DNA of 64,000 nt from Alitta virens (GCA_932294295.1 OW028582.1:6071515-6135514), one strand, 5' to 3'; shown: positions 12,653 to 25,477, counted from the stretch's first letter. Translations and numbers: made by a program. The notes: generated from the sequence alone by a model not told the origin.

Positions 12653-15600
12653 TGAGATTAACGCCATGTTAACCGCCAAGGGGTCATTCACATCAGGACA
12701 ACATAGTCAGAAAATAACTGTATAGGGCATTAGTACGGTAATTGCCTATATGAGTATATATCAAGATATATAAAGAACATGAAAGGAGACTCTATATTAT
12801 CGAGAATAATGGACGTCTAATCTATATATCTTGGGTGGTATCGAAGAAAAAGACTTGCTATAAGTGTGACAGCTTATGCTTCATCATGGCCAGGTGTATG
12901 AATTGTATGCATGGCCCGGGCCAACTAATTTGATATGTGGCCTCATGAGACAAGGTAACGAGGGCCATGAGACCTGGTGAGACTTAGCGAGACTAGGCAT
13001 CATGCAAGAGGGTTTGCTACTACACAAGCTCATTTGGATAAGAGCTCCCTAGGTTATTGCTGTGGAACTTAAGTATTCAAAGAACAAGGTTCTCTTCATT
13101 ATTCAGCCTAGATGCAGACAAAAACTGCATGACTGCACATCTGTGCATGCTTAATCCAAGCTATGTGGTATTAAAGGACAGAATGATATATCTTACATTA
13201 CATTGAATGATATCTGTAGTTTACACAAAGCAAGGATCCAGTGATAACAGCCGTATTCATACATGATATGCAAATATGTAATAGAACATCAGTCGCCAAT
13301 AATTGACATTTATAATAAATGTTTACTAGTGTAACCAAATATAAAGCGCCATTAGTGTCTAAATAATTGTATTACTGTCTTGGACGATTTTAAGTACACA
13401 ACAGGCCATGGCATTTGATCAATGTGGCTCTGTAAAACGAAACATTGGATTATCAAATTCCAAAATAAAACATGGGATCCATGCTCTGTTTGAATTTTCA
13501 AACTGTAGAATTGGTAATATCCATTTTGAGGTCTTGCCTTGCTCATGCATCTGTAAAATGTGGGTGATCTAATTTAATCACGTACTCATATGCCTTATTG
13601 CCTTATATATGCCATGAAAAGACCATCTCATGCATCTTCTTCTAAATGAGTTAAACTATCTTTATTCGTTTTGACATCAAAACCTCCTTATAAAGGCCAT
13701 CTTGTGAAAATGTCTCTCATAAAACATCCACTGGGAATATCATTGATGGATCAATAAGTGCCAAGAAATGGTAAAATGGTTGTTCAAATTTGAATCAGTA
13801 AAATAGTGATGCCTACCGATAAAAACAACCTTTCCTTAGTCCTCTGCACTTCCGGATTAATCAATTTCTTTATGCATTAGGCACCAAGACCCCTTTCAAA
13901 TAAATGCACTTAGAGGTAGGTGCTGCATTTTTTTTCTGTTGGGTGTATAAATAGGAATAGGAAATTGAACATAATTAATGATGTAGTGCAGCCAGTGGTC
14001 ATTTATGAGTCAACCTTCCACTAGCCAGTCTCAAAGGGGAAATGAGAATTCCTATGACCTCATCGGAAACCCCTCCCTTCCTTACAGTATGACATAAAAT
14101 ATCTAAAGACAACTAAGAACAGATTACTACCTAATTCCCAATGCAGAGCAAATCACAACTGCCCTGCAGCATGAAGTCGTTTTTGCTATTCTAATAATTC
14201 AGAATGTAAATTCCATTCTCATTAATTCCACAAGCTGTCAATGTCTGTTTTAATTCACAAACACAATGCTGGTTAACCAGTACATGTCAGCGTCTTAATT
14301 TATGAGCAATGGTTGATTTTTTAGCTCAAAGCAGGACAGTGAGGGTAAAACAATAATGTGTCCCTTCAATACGCATGGTAACAGATTCCAAAAAATGTCA
14401 AGTCATACTATTGACAAACACAAAGTTTTTCACCATAGTAATGGTGAAGACTAATATTTTTTTTCAGAGCCGGTACCTGCAATCAGTTGCTTTGTCATTT
14501 TGTTGTCTTGTAAAGCTAAACATCTAGGTTTTGCCCTTTCTCTCTTTGGCTATGTATGGCGGTATAAAGCCAGACATGTTATTTTCTTTGTAGAGCATAG
14601 TGTTTTTGCTTATGAACGGGTTGCGGTAAACCATCAGAGACTGCAATCAGCCTGTCTTGCTGTTGGCCTCAGGCAGTTCACTCAGCAATGGACTGGCCCT
14701 GGAACATGCACAATATGACACAGAAATGACTGATGTCTTTGATATGCACTGAACGTCCAATCAATGCACCTGTGTACCCCCTTGCATAGAACTGCAGTAG
14801 CTGATTTCTGAAGAATCCTGCAATTTACATCAAATGTGTTTGGAAACTAATAATGTATTGTACAATATTGAATGTTGTCCAGATGTTCTGCCAGCTTTTT
14901 ATTTTAATTTCAGTCAAACATTTACCATTATGAATACTTGAATATAGAAAAGAATTGACAAATGTGAGCTACACTGTACCACACACTTACAGATTATAAC
15001 TGGCGCGAGCAGCAGCTATTAAATATATGTCCCTACAACACAAAAAAGTTTTCAATTATTTATGAAAATATTGTAGGAATGTTACCTCAACATTTTATAA
15101 TGTATTTCACATGGTGACATTTCTTTGAAAAATTTGTCAATATCATTTATAGTATTTCTGCAGGTTTTTCTAGGGTTCAAATTTTTATAATGAGACAATA
15201 TGTTATACATATATTGAGGTAACATTTGTCAAGGTGTTATAATTAAAATGTTATGCCAATATTTTGGTAATACATGTGGGAAATAATATTATGTATATAT
15301 CTGTAATATCCTTGTGACAATGGGTTACAACCTATTCGTGTTTGCAAGGGTAAAGTTTGCAAATGACATTAGTTCACTCCTACTTTCTGAACAACTGCCA
15401 ACTCTTGGCTGTGGTTCTTCAGCAGCCTTGAGGCCTTAGCATTCACTCTGCATTTGGAATGCTGGATATTCCCAAATTGGAGACTGTTTGGGTCTCAGTG
15501 CTTTATAGATCTCTTGCTTTCACATAGCGTTAATGACAGACAGGAAGCATACCATCACTTCGAGTTTGCTTGATAAATGTGAGGGATACATAGCTCAGTG

Positions 15601-15807
15601 TCAACATGTGGTTTGCCTACATTCCTACCATAGACAGCTGCAAAAATTTGTTGAGATAGGTAGTACAGCATTGCATGTCTGAAAAAGAGAGAAAATCGGC
15701 ATGGGGCAAAACAATGTTGTTGTTTTTTTACACAAAAGAACTTGTTGATAAGTCCTTGTCTGGTGATCACACTGGTTACAATGCATGTAACATCCAAACA
15801 TATTACA
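12653..15807. other. Intergenic, no gene seen
   Basis: This 3.1 kb is AT-rich and contains only short frames without recognisable motifs. The segment 13985-14105 is the partner of the 11.2 kb repeat. No transposon core or splice-bounded exon could be supported. Confidence 0.55.
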
Positions 15808-15969
15808 GATAGATAGATAGATATATAGATTGATAGAGAGATAGAGAGATATGGAAAGCACAGGCCTCTAAAGCAAGTACTTGCCTCATGAAGGGAGCCT
15901 GGGCCTGGGATTGAACCTGGATCCTGCAGCAGAACAGGCGAGCATCTTACCACTAGACCACCCAGCTGA
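15808..15969 (-). mobile_element. tRNA-derived SINE, family 1, copy b (internally deleted)
   Basis: The minus-strand head CAGCTGGGTGGTCTAGTGGT and the box B 'GGTTCAATCCC' match copy a. The body is much shorter, about 160 bp in all, and it ends in a degenerate (ATCT)n tail at 15808-15840. The tail and the 'tctaaagcaag' phrase are shared with copy a. The missing middle shows either an internal deletion or a subfamily. Confidence 0.78.
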
Positions 15970-16889
15970 TTAAAAGTACTTAGTTTGAGTTCTGTAAATA
16001 TCTTTAGAAATGTAATCATGTCGTATATGAACTAAGGCCTGGTGTGTAGGATATTTAGCATCAAGGATATGTTGAAAAATCATGATAGCTGAAATAGCTA
16101 TCACAACTTTCCGCAGGAGAGGGTCTTGGAGAATTCGGGGGAGGGAGGGGGGGGGGGGCGGCAAGGATCCCAGTGAGGGAGCAGGCAATTTGATTGTGTA
16201 GAAAGGTTGATATTAATCATAAGATAACAATAGTCCCTGTACCAAATAAGATGATGCAAAGTCGTTTTCGTCGAATTTTAAAGAACTACTTTGTTCGCCG
16301 CTCAGTTTAATTTTATGTGCGTAGTGATTGACCTACTTCCACAGCCTATACTGCAATACTTTGATATCGACTAGACCCATGTCTTCTATGCCGCCTGAGG
16401 GTCTGGGCGACTGCTAAAATAGCATGATATTTTTAATAACTTCTTCATGACCAGTTACTGATAAGCATTAATTATTTCACTTTATGCATAACACACTTTT
16501 CATTAGACATGGTGTGAATCTGGCAGCTAATTAAATAAGCTCTCCCCATGACACTGCTATCTCGAAAAATTCCAGAAATACCAGGAAAGCACTAATGATA
16601 GGTTCTCAAGAAATGAATGGTTTGACTGCAGAGTGTGAAAAAATCAAGTGTTCTTTGAATGACTATGCAAAATCTCATCTTAACATCACCAAATTTGGAG
16701 AAGTTTAATGATTTGGAAATGGAATATCTTTCCAGAAAAGAGAAATAAAAGAGCATATCATATTCGAATTAGAGATGGGCTGAGCTATATAAAAAAAACT
16801 ACGTTGGAATCCTACGGAATACTGTCTTTGCATTTACAGGAATTTCCAAATTATATTTAAGGATAAATATTTTCATAAGGTTGTTGTCC
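15970..16889. other. Intergenic, no gene seen
   Basis: No coding signal is seen. A G-rich run (about 16135-16160) is the only distinctive feature. Confidence 0.55.
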
Positions 16890-18995
16890 ATTTCTGGATT
16901 TCAAAGCAAAAACAAGGGATTTATATGTACCAGAGTCCATTGGTCTTGTCTTTGGCAGTGGCGTAGCTAGACGTTATTATTTATTGAGCACACGTATTCT
17001 AAAGTTGTTCTACATGCAGCCACCTACCGTCAGATGGTGCACTGTGACTGACAGATGCTGCCATCTGTTGAAAGTACCACATTGCTGGCAAATTTCAGTA
17101 GACCGGCGCATGATTACAAGTGCTCATGGTAACAGCTTTAAGGTAATACAACAGAGGACTCTAAAAAGTCTATCTTTTAAAAAAAAAGGAAAAGAAGCTA
17201 TTTTAATTTAAATCTGGAATTATTACATTGTGATTCCTTCAAGTGGAACAGAATGCAATGAAAACATAGTATGATGTCCAGCTTTCATAATACCTATATG
17301 TGCTATATTGACGTTTGTTGAGGGTTTTGTTGCATCGCAGCCAATGTTTTACATACCATTGAAGACAGTGTAGGCTTCATTTTCATCTGAGTGAAAAAGT
17401 ACTCAATCACCTGCAGAAAACAGTAAATTTTGCATGCAGTTTACGCCACCAGAAGTAACCATTTCCCTTTGATTTTCATAATATCCATATTGCTCTGGAA
17501 AATTTTTATTAAAGTGACTTGTGTGCATATGTACATTCATTTTGTAAATAACAATAATTTACAGACATCAAATTCAAATTAGTCACTTAAGTACAGATTT
17601 AAATACTTCAAACCAATAGTTCCAGTTGTTATTTTGCAACAGAGTTGTTGGTGCCTAAATACTAACATTATACCACCTAGCTCAACACTTGTCTCTGTGG
17701 CACATCTGCTGACCAAAGTCAGCCAAGGTGATGACATCTCCAATGGGTTACCCATAATGACAAGTTCACATGAAAGCTCGTCCTCTGGGTCATTTCAGAG
17801 CTGCTTCGGTCATGAGAATGGATGGTCCTGTACCAACCACTGTGGCAGCTCTTGAGAGGAGGGCCCAACAAAAATTCCTCAGGCCCCATAGTGTCATGTA
17901 CAAAGTGGCGAGTGAGAGGCTTTTAGACTCTTTGCCTGTGATTGAAGTGCCAGGAGCAAGAAAGGCAGAGGGGAGAGACAAACAACCCTTTAACATGCCA
18001 TGAATGTCAAGCTTTATAGCCCAGACATTTGTCTTTGTACAGATAATACAAAGGAGATTTAGTCACTGGCATTCGGAACATAAAAATATTATAAAATATT
18101 CACATTGCCTGAAATTTTTTTTTACTTTACTTGTCACACGTCATCTGGCCTAATTTTGGGTGTCTGCAATAAATAACATGAAGCAGTAATTCCTGTGGCC
18201 CTGTGCTGGGCTGTGTCCGAAGGCCAGGGCATATTCAACTAGATGTGTGTGCGGATGATAAGAGCATGCATTAATCCCCTAGGTATTAGAAGAAAGTACC
18301 AGAAAAGAGAGAAAGTTTCCTATCCTGCTACTCACAAAAGACGCCATCTGGCTATTGTAATAAATGGTGCAGTGTTGCATTGGTCTCCAGATCTGACCTG
18401 AATACGAATGGTCTGAAAGGCTACAGTTGCCGGATGAGAAATATTATTCTTTACAGTAGAACTCATGCTGGAAATCTCAACTCAGTTTTAAATGGATGTT
18501 CGTGGGATATGTTCAGTGTAGAAGTTGAGCTGGGGGTCATACATCATGCGTCTCTGAGTCAATAGTGCACATTCAAAAATGTTGTTTATTCACTGTTACA
18601 GCTGTACAGTCCTGAAAAACCCAAGTTAAACTGTGTTCCTCTTTTATATCTAGACATGGACTTTAAATAAATTCTTAGTATATTTAAAATACAAGACATC
18701 AACATCACATCATTACAGCCAATTTCATTGACTTGGAAACTAGTGACATAGACTTGAGAGCTTAATTCCAGACGTCATGTGAATCCAGGTCTCCCTTTGG
18801 ATAAGGCAGTCTCTGAATGACGTCATCTGGCATTTTTAGATTCCAAGTCTTGGAGATTGTTTTCTAATAGTCTTTGAAATTGACTGTAGGCAAACAGTGC
18901 CCTCAAGAGCAGCGGAGGTCAGAACTACCCCTTGGTTCAAGTTTTCTGCCAATCACTTATGGTACTTTTTACCCTCAGCAAAAACCTTTGCCAAA
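16890..18995 (-). repeat. Large dispersed repeat, copy B (inverted relative to copy A)
   Basis: The reverse complement aligns with 1041-4530 and has a deletion of about 1.1 kb corresponding to 3000-4140 of copy A. The outer end (18867-18995) is present again in the same orientation at 19297-19440, on the far side of a MITE. The central part (17700-18400) is the best conserved. Confidence 0.75.
17770..18003 (+). CDS. Hypothetical 77-residue frame inside large repeat, copy B
   Basis: This is the counterpart of the minus-strand frame at 2163-2396, with identical length and endpoints. It begins MKARPLGHFRAAS. Nine of 77 residues differ from copy A (for example C4R, S9F, D32A, R62G). There is no known domain and no sign of purifying selection by eye. 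Treat it as an element-borne frame rather than a host gene. Confidence 0.25.
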   Translation: MKARPLGHFRAASVMRMDGPVPTTVAALERRAQQKFLRPHSVMYKVASERLLDSLPVIEVPGARKAEGRDKQPFNMP

Positions 18996-19011
18996 GGTAT
19001 TGTTGTTTCTA

Positions 19012-19290
19012 AAGGGGCGTTCACACTGTCACAGATAAGACCTACGTATGACCACGGATGAAAACTATTTTATTACTCTTGCTCATCCTTAGCCATATAT
19101 AATTCACTCGCTGAGCGATGTATGGATGCTCTTGCTAATCCATAGAATACTCATGGTAACGCTAAAACATCCGTACGCTCGTCAAAATAATTGATATGTG
19201 ATTAACAGAGCCATGAGTGAGCACGTATCGCCCATTCTTGATGTCCGTCGTCTGATGTAGGTCTTATCCATGACACTTTGAACGCCCCTT
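19012..19290. mobile_element. MITE with GGGGCGTTCA-type terminal inverted repeats
   Basis: The left end reads AAGGGGCGTTCACACTGTCA. The reverse complement of the right end reads AAGGGGCGTTCAAAGTGTCA, 18 of 20 identical, and further matches (ATAAGACCTAC) lie just inside. The 279-bp body has no coding capacity. Flanks resemble a degenerate TTAA/TAAA target. It sits exactly between two direct copies of an approximately 130-bp segment of large repeat B. A related terminus occurs at 36.9 kb. Confidence 0.8.
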
Positions 19291-19296
19291 ACACTT

Positions 19297-19440
19297 AAGT
19301 CTATGAAATTGGCTGCAGGCAAACAGTGTCCTCAATGGGCAACCCAGAGAGTTGAAGGTCAGAACTACCCCTTGGTCAAGTTTTCTACAAATCACTTATA
19401 CTCCACTATGGTACTTTTTATCCTCAGCAAAACATTTGCC
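19297..19440. repeat. Second copy of the outer segment of large repeat B
   Basis: The sequence from 'aagtctatgaaattgg' to 'cagcaaaacatttgcc' repeats 18867-18995 in the same orientation. The MITE at 19012-19290 separates the two copies. Confidence 0.75.
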
Positions 19441-19479
19441 GAATTAACCTCGGCAAAAAACATTCAGTGTGACTGGTGG

Positions 19480-19790
19480 GCAGGTGTCACACTCTCCTTT
19501 CTGGACCAGAACTCCAACACTATAGTATGTACATTGACATGATTTGGTTTTAATAAGTCTTAATGGCCTAGTTGACACTTTTGATTCTCATTTAAAACAT
19601 GTCTCTGCTATGTTTTATGAAATTAGGAAAAAATTTAAAAAACTTTTTTTTAGTTTTTTCCGGAGCAGAACTCTGACACTACTTCAATATACTATATGTT
19701 TGACACTGTATAATAATATGTCTGAAATAGTGTAGTTGTGCCTTTTGTGGGTTCATGGCTGTATTGAGGAAAAAATGTGAAAAATTCATA
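19480..19790. repeat. Dispersed repeat fragment ('gagcagaactc' family)
   Basis: The words 'ggaccagaactccaacacta', 'ggagcagaactctgacac' and 'aatatgtctgaaatagtgta' recur at 47368-47480 and, inverted, at 49020-49200. The family has no recognised class and may be the outer part of the large repeat. Confidence 0.55.
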
Positions 19791-19844
19791 TTTTCCTGAA
19801 ACTTTTGGTCATCCTTTGACACACATGATTCATTCGCCGAGCGA

Positions 19845-19960
19845 AAATATGTGGAGAGGGCAAAATATTTGAAACATGTTTGAAACTTTGGTGGACGTTT
19901 TACGAATGATTGTTTATATTAGTTACGTAACTTGCTCGAGAGTCAGTCGGCGAGCCTTTT
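19845..19960. repeat. Core shared with the 36.6-36.9 kb MITE
   Basis: From 'gtggagagggcaaaa' to 'gtaacttgct' this stretch matches the reverse complement of 36700-36801 at roughly 80% by eye. The shared blocks include 'aaacatgttt' and 'ggcggacgtt/ggtggacgtt'. It is probably a fragment of the same MITE family. Confidence 0.6.
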
Positions 19961-20062
19961 ACGCATGTTCTACTTACATTCTACGTAGATTCTATGATGT
20001 AACCACCCCGACCTTGAACATTCACACAGGCGATCTATGAGCTATCTACACAAGATCTACGA

Positions 20063-20176
20063 GTGCCTCAGGGATGCCTCACGGATGCCTCACGGATGCC
20101 TCATGGATGCCTCACGGATGCCTCACGGATGCCTCACGTATGCCTCACGGATGCCTCACGGATGCCTCACGGATGC
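20063..20176. repeat. 11-bp minisatellite (unit ATGCCTCACGG)
   Basis: About ten tandem units with few substitutions. The unit is not a multiple of three, so open frames through it repeat every 11 residues (MPHGCLTDASR-like) and are artefacts of the array. Confidence 0.93.
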
Positions 20177-20462
20177 TTGGCAAAGGACGTTCAGCGAGCA
20201 TTTGACGAAAATTTTATATTAAGGCGGGAGACCCCACTAAGAAAACTTGGAGTTTTCGCTTCCATAGGCCACCTAGAGTGATTCTATTGCGTTATATAAG
20301 GAAAGTGTAAAAAACTGCTCTCATCGGTATTGCTTTTCAACATGACTAACTTTCAGATGTTAATGGCCTCAATTTCAAGTAATGATATTTATAGTCTTGC
20401 AAAGTCGACTCCTGTTTTACTGGCAATAGTGGTCCTGCTGCTACACCGCTAAAATAGAGTGA

Positions 20463-20651
20463 GTGGGTGTGTGGGTGGATTAGGGATATTTAGGTGTTTT
20501 TGCACCTGATGGGCTAATTGGGACAGGGATGAACCATGGCAATGAGATGATGGATGAAACGGCCAACCAACTTAGGCTCGACCGGGAATTGAACCCCGGA
20601 CCCAGTAGTTGGAAGCCAAGCATGCTACCACTGTGCTAGGCTCCCACCCCA
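20463..20651 (-). mobile_element. tRNA-derived SINE, family 2, copy a
   Basis: The minus-strand head GGGTGGGAGCCTAGCACAGT is followed by a box-B-like GGTTCAATTCCCGG (plus-strand 'ccgggaattgaacc' near 20582). The body is shared with the copy at 31.3 kb: 'accatggcaatgagatga', 'gatgaaacggcca', 'gcacctg'. The 3' end is a short GTGGGTGG-type tail. A clear target-site duplication was not found for this copy. Confidence 0.8.
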
Positions 20652-22689
20652 CTGAAGTGGAGTGGAGAGCCAAACTGCAATGGTATTTAGACTTACGACC
20701 AGTCTGCCACAGGACCTGAAAGGCCAATGAATGTGCCCACAGTGAATACCACATTTGGAGGTCTACCCAAAACGTTAGCACAGCAGATTGGGTTGGCCAT
20801 AATGGCACATTCACATGAATGCTACATAGAAAGGCCCACAATGAGCTCTCTTTGATATTAAAAAAAATGACAACAAGATAGCTAAAGTAGCATGCTATTT
20901 CGAACCACTTGCCATCTCTTCTAAAATAAGCCATTTGAATGATCTGTTTAGAGTTTTAAGAATTCACTCTGAATAATTAATAACAACTGAATAAGCTCTT
21001 ACATGTAAAAGTTGTTTAAAGCAAGGCATGAGCTAGTATGACATTGTTAAAACATAGTCTTTGATATCTGAAATTATAAGAGTATTCGTTATATGAAAAT
21101 GAAATATTTTAAACTCCTGTTTCATCTTATTATGGAAATAGCGCAGGCAAGATTATACACCAATTCGTGCAATATGAAGTACTCTGATTTTGCCATATTA
21201 ATAAACAAATCTGGAATTGTATTTTTTTTTTACATTTATCCCATATTAAACAACCATTTAGTTGATTGCATGAGCTATTTGGTCTAATATGACCCTATTT
21301 TCAAAAAACTCTTTTTATATTGAGTGCCTGGGATTGTGCTTAACAAGTCAATAACAGAAATATGCAAATGTGACAACAATATAACAAATTTATCACTTGG
21401 GAAATTTAATATAATTCTTGACAAGCCAATTACAGGTACCATTGTGACAAAAAAAAATTTAACATATTTATCACTGGGGACGTATAGACAATAAATGTTT
21501 CATCTTGGTCTGAGAGACGTATGTCGAAAATATGGCTCAGTGATATTGCGACGAGGAAACAGGATGGAAAGTGCCCTTTGGAGATGCAACAGTAATTTTC
21601 TCTTTGTTGTTCGAAGTATTTTACGAAATTTTCATTCATTTGTCATTAGTGATTCTCATAGGAAAAAGACAGTTATACAACAATTACCTTGCCAGCTTTC
21701 TGCTTGATAAGGCTGATGGTGTCACTTAAAGAACATGATTGCTTACATTTAGCAGCAGATGGCAGCAGCAACAAATACGTAAATTTGAAAATTACCTGCA
21801 ATGTTTCATCTTGCCCTGCATTTAATCTTGCCCTCGTCTCCCCTAATCCTAAAGCTGAAACAATGCTTGCAAACCAGCAAAATACGCAAAATTTACAGAG
21901 CAAATAAACTATGATATAAGTCTCTATCTATAGGGCTTAGCCATTCCTCCTGATGTTATCAACAAACGCTACCATGTTGAGAACCATGTTGCACTCTCAT
22001 TAACAGCAGAACTTAATCATTGCAAATTGAATTTTTGTCTTCATAAGGCGATGGAAAGTGGCAATATTGAGATGGACATTATCAGCACAATAATCTTGAT
22101 GGTGTGAATGGAATTGCTGAAACTGTACAAAGCTGAAGCAACCCATGTGCTGCTGGAGGGACTTAAACCAATAGGAGTCTTGAGATTCAAATGATGTTCT
22201 CTGAAGTTCAGTCTCCAAGTCAATGGATACTGCTGTAAAGTATATTAACATTGCAAACCGTAAACTGTCTTTCCAGATGGTATTGATCAACATTGGAAGC
22301 TTGGACAGTCTGATGACAAACAGCTATCTGAAAGACGCATGTGTTTCACTACAACTTTTCGCACAGTAGTAATCCACAACTGCCAGACGCATCACCTGAC
22401 TGAAGGAATCCGAAGGGGACCTTGGGTAATAAAAGAAGAAACGTAGGAAAAGCCCTTCTGCTGTGCTTTTCTACTCTTCACTGCCTGTGAGTCTCATATT
22501 GCATTTCCTTTGGGGGACTAATTTTATGGGCCACAAACCAAATTAGCCGACAGCAGTGGTCAGGCAGTGTCAGGCAGTGTCCACTCAACCTGGTCAGTCC
22601 TATCTAGCACAGAAGGTTGGCGGAAATACAACTAGGCACTAATTGTGAGTCACTTCAGGGGCACCTGTGTTGTTAGTTGTTCCTTCAAT
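20652..22689. other. Intergenic, no gene seen
   Basis: AT-rich sequence with short frames only. A small tandem phrase ('atttatcact') repeats about 95 bp apart near 21384 and 21468. About 22140-22250 shares a 'ccaagtcaatg' phrase with the large-repeat family but is too short to call. Confidence 0.55.
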
Positions 22690-23196
22690 AACTCTTACCT
22701 ACTAATACCTAACTATGAATGCCTGATCTTGTCCTATTTTACCATCGTTCTTATGTTTAAATGTATTCATGGGCTGGCCCCTTTTTACCTTGTTAATGAC
22801 GTTGTTATGAATTGTGATATTTAATTTAATGGTATTAACACTATAAGTCATCCTGTGAATGTCTTTATTCCTAATGTCTCTGGTCAGTTTGCTAAAAAGT
22901 CTTTTAAGTACTCTAGTGCTAATGCATGTTTACCATCATTTTTAAAATGTATTTATGATATCAATGTTTTTGAAAGGAAGCTAAAACGATATATTTTAAT
23001 GTTATTTTATCTTATCTTATTTCGACATGTTTTCTTATTTTATATATTTTTTCTTATTTTAGTTAAATTATGTACTCATACTTAATATTTCATCTGTATA
23101 TATACACGTTTGTTTTATTGTATGAATGGGCAACATGAAAAACCGTTTATACTGATGGTGCTACCCATTTTAGATATATTTTAATAAATAAATAAG
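22690..23196 (+). mobile_element. LINE 3' fragment (RT C-terminal region and tail)
   Basis: A frame readable through one or two breaks gives MFKCIHGLAPFYL and VNVFIPNVSGQFAKKSFKYS (22760-22920). These are characteristic of the C-terminal region of APE-type LINE polyproteins. It ends near 23196 with an AATAAATAAATA tail. The element is 5'-truncated, with no RT core present. The piece at 49.25 kb may be a distant relative, sharing an 'acgaaaaacc/atgaaaaacc' phrase in the 3' region. Confidence 0.75.
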
Positions 23197-24283
23197 TCTA
23201 ATATTTATGTGAAAATGATTCTTAAGGAATGGATTGAGAGTATTCGTCTTCTCCAGATATCATATTCTTGATATTAACATGCCAAAGAAATCTAAATGCA
23301 ATTGTCAATTTACACTTTTAGTTAATAGTTTATAGGTAACGATCTACAGAAATGCTGATGCAATGAAACAAAGGTGTGGCACAAACAGAAATATGAGCAT
23401 ATTACCCCATAGTGTGGGTATCAATACTTAGTACTTATTACACCATGGCAACCATAAAATCGTCACAATATGATGTTAACACCCTGGAGAGTACACAACC
23501 AAATTTGATGAAGATTCGATCATCCAGAAAGAAGTTATGGCTTTTTACCCCATCGTGGGGTAATTACCCAAAGGCAGTCATACGTTTTAGAACATTATCG
23601 TAACACTCTGTAGAATATGCAATCACCCTGACACAAGTTATAAGTTTTACCCCTCAAGGGGTTATAACCCTAAAGCAGGCATAAAAGGGTTAGAACAAGA
23701 CTCAACAGTCCACTTAACAAACTTCGGTGCAGATCCGCCTTAAAATAAGTAAGCTTATTTTGAGCTTTGAGTAGATATTTGAAAATGATGATGTTTCAAG
23801 TCAAATGCAAAATGTTTTCAATTTTATTATTATTTTGACAATTACGTATGATAGTCTTTGAAATTGTTCTTCATCCATGACGTCATGAGGGTTTTACAAC
23901 CACTGATTGGCCAATTATGTGAAGCACAAAGTGTGACGTCTTACCCACACACTGCAAATACGATGAGAATGAGAATGGTCAAATGTGTAGGATGTGTAGC
24001 ATTTGAATTTGAACGGTTGCATTACTTACTGTGAAATGAATGCGAATTATTTTTTTTAGTAATGACAGTGATAATTTGGTGAAGTCTGTCCTTAGATCAA
24101 TTGTAAGTAGTCTGTATCTTCATTGAATCAGTTAGTGTCATCCACAAACCGTGTTATGTTAGCATTTATTGATTTCTTGTGAATAGACAGCGTGGTACTT
24201 GGTGCTACTATGCCACAAACTCCATCAGTGTACAACAAATGATACAATGTGGATGTATTGAATCCTGGAGATACTTTGCTCCT
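23197..24283. other. Intergenic with degenerate tandem phrases
   Basis: No gene is seen. Between 23400 and 23700 three loosely similar units contain palindromic phrases (cccatagtgtgggt, ccccatcgtgggg, cccctcaagggg), suggesting an old tandem repeat of roughly 120 bp. The rest is unremarkable. Confidence 0.5.
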
Positions 24284-24533
24284 TTCATTCAGCATATACA
24301 GGACATTCAGCATATGCACATTCAGCATATAGAGGACATTTAGCACATTCAGCATATGCACATTCAGCATATAGAGGACATTCAGCATATAGAGGACATT
24401 TAGCATATACAGGACATTCAGCATATACAAGACATTCAGCACACACAGGAAATTTAGCATATACAGGATATTCAGCATATGCAGGACATTTAGCATATAC
24501 AGGATATTCAGTATATACAGGACATTCAGCATA
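24284..24533. repeat. 18-bp minisatellite (unit ACATTCAGCATATACAGG)
   Basis: About 14 variable units lie in tandem. Because 18 is a multiple of three, two minus-strand frames stay open (MLNVLY and YAECPV repeats). These are by-products of the array and not genes. Confidence 0.9.
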
Positions 24534-25010
24534 ATTATCCAGTTTTAAAAAGAACGTGAGAATATGATTATGCATGCTATTTGAGCTATCATTGTATTTG
24601 TACAAGACAAGTTCCATCATAGAAATGAATTATATATTAGCATTTATTCATTTAATCAAGCATCTTAGTGTGAAATAATATACAAGTCATAATTCCAGAC
24701 GACTAACTGTCACAGTAACTTCCACAGTTTGGCATGAAAGGCTGGATAATTTGTTTGTCTGGCTCCCTTGGTATACCTGTTTGGGTGTTTTATGGCTCAG
24801 TGCATAATGTGTGCAGAAGAAATTTCCCTCTAGACACCTCGCATGTCTGCTGTCACATAAATTGTGTTCTGCTCACATGGGTAGCCATCAGTTCACTGCC
24901 ACCATCTCTGACTAAACAGGGGAACTTCGCAGAGCTGTTTGATCTCCTGGTCACTTGGCATTCCTGACTCGAGCGGCCAGGCTTAAATCCTCACACAACA
25001 AAACCGGGAC
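24534..25010. other. Intergenic, no gene seen
   Basis: No recognisable feature is present; only short open frames. Confidence 0.55.
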
Positions 25011-25182
25011 TGGCCTAGCCCGAGAAACCCTTTCTGACCGCACGCCGCTCTCAGTTCTTATTTATATTGTGACGTTTAGAGTGAGCCGCCATCGGTGGCG
25101 TAACCCGAGAAACCCATCCTTACCGCATGCAGCTGTCGGCTCTTATTCATATTGTGAGGTTTACAGTGAGCCGCCATTGACC
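25011..25182. repeat. Two tandem units of about 85 bp
   Basis: The blocks 'cccgagaaaccc', 'accgcacgccgctctcag/accgcatgcagctgtcgg' and 'cagtgagccgccat' occur twice in order. The phrase CCTAGCCCGAGAAA at the left recurs inverted at about 25231-25245, so the pair lies within a small inverted repeat. Confidence 0.75.
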
Positions 25183-25477
25183 TAGTGCTCACAAATGTCA
25201 GATAATAAACAAGAGCTAAGTGAACATCAGATTTCTCGGGCTAGGACTGGTTCACTGGAGATGGCAATTAATTTGCTCTCTCAAAGAAACCCAGCTCAGA
25301 ATACGGTTCGAGCCACATAGATTCACAGTTTCACTTGAGAGACCGTTACAATTAAAATCCCTAGGATATCAGTGTCTCTCAATAAACATCATAATTTATT
25401 TAAGTAGTAGGCCTATACATCTTGGTTGTTTTAGGATTCTCTTCATAAAGCAGTATTAGTTATATAGCTCGGGACTA

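Noticed and set aside
20063..20176. CRISPR-like array
   Set aside because: The units are contiguous 11-bp tandem repeats with no spacers, and the context is eukaryotic.
20037..20281. Frames with MPHGCLTDASR repeats
   Set aside because: They are an artefact of the 11-bp minisatellite, open in more than one frame.
20572..20934. A 120-codon minus-strand frame
   Set aside because: Part of it is the SINE family 2 head; the rest has no motif.
24128..24620. Two long minus-strand frames with repeating MLNVLY and YAECPV peptides
   Set aside because: They run through the 18-bp minisatellite; a unit length divisible by three keeps several frames open without selection.
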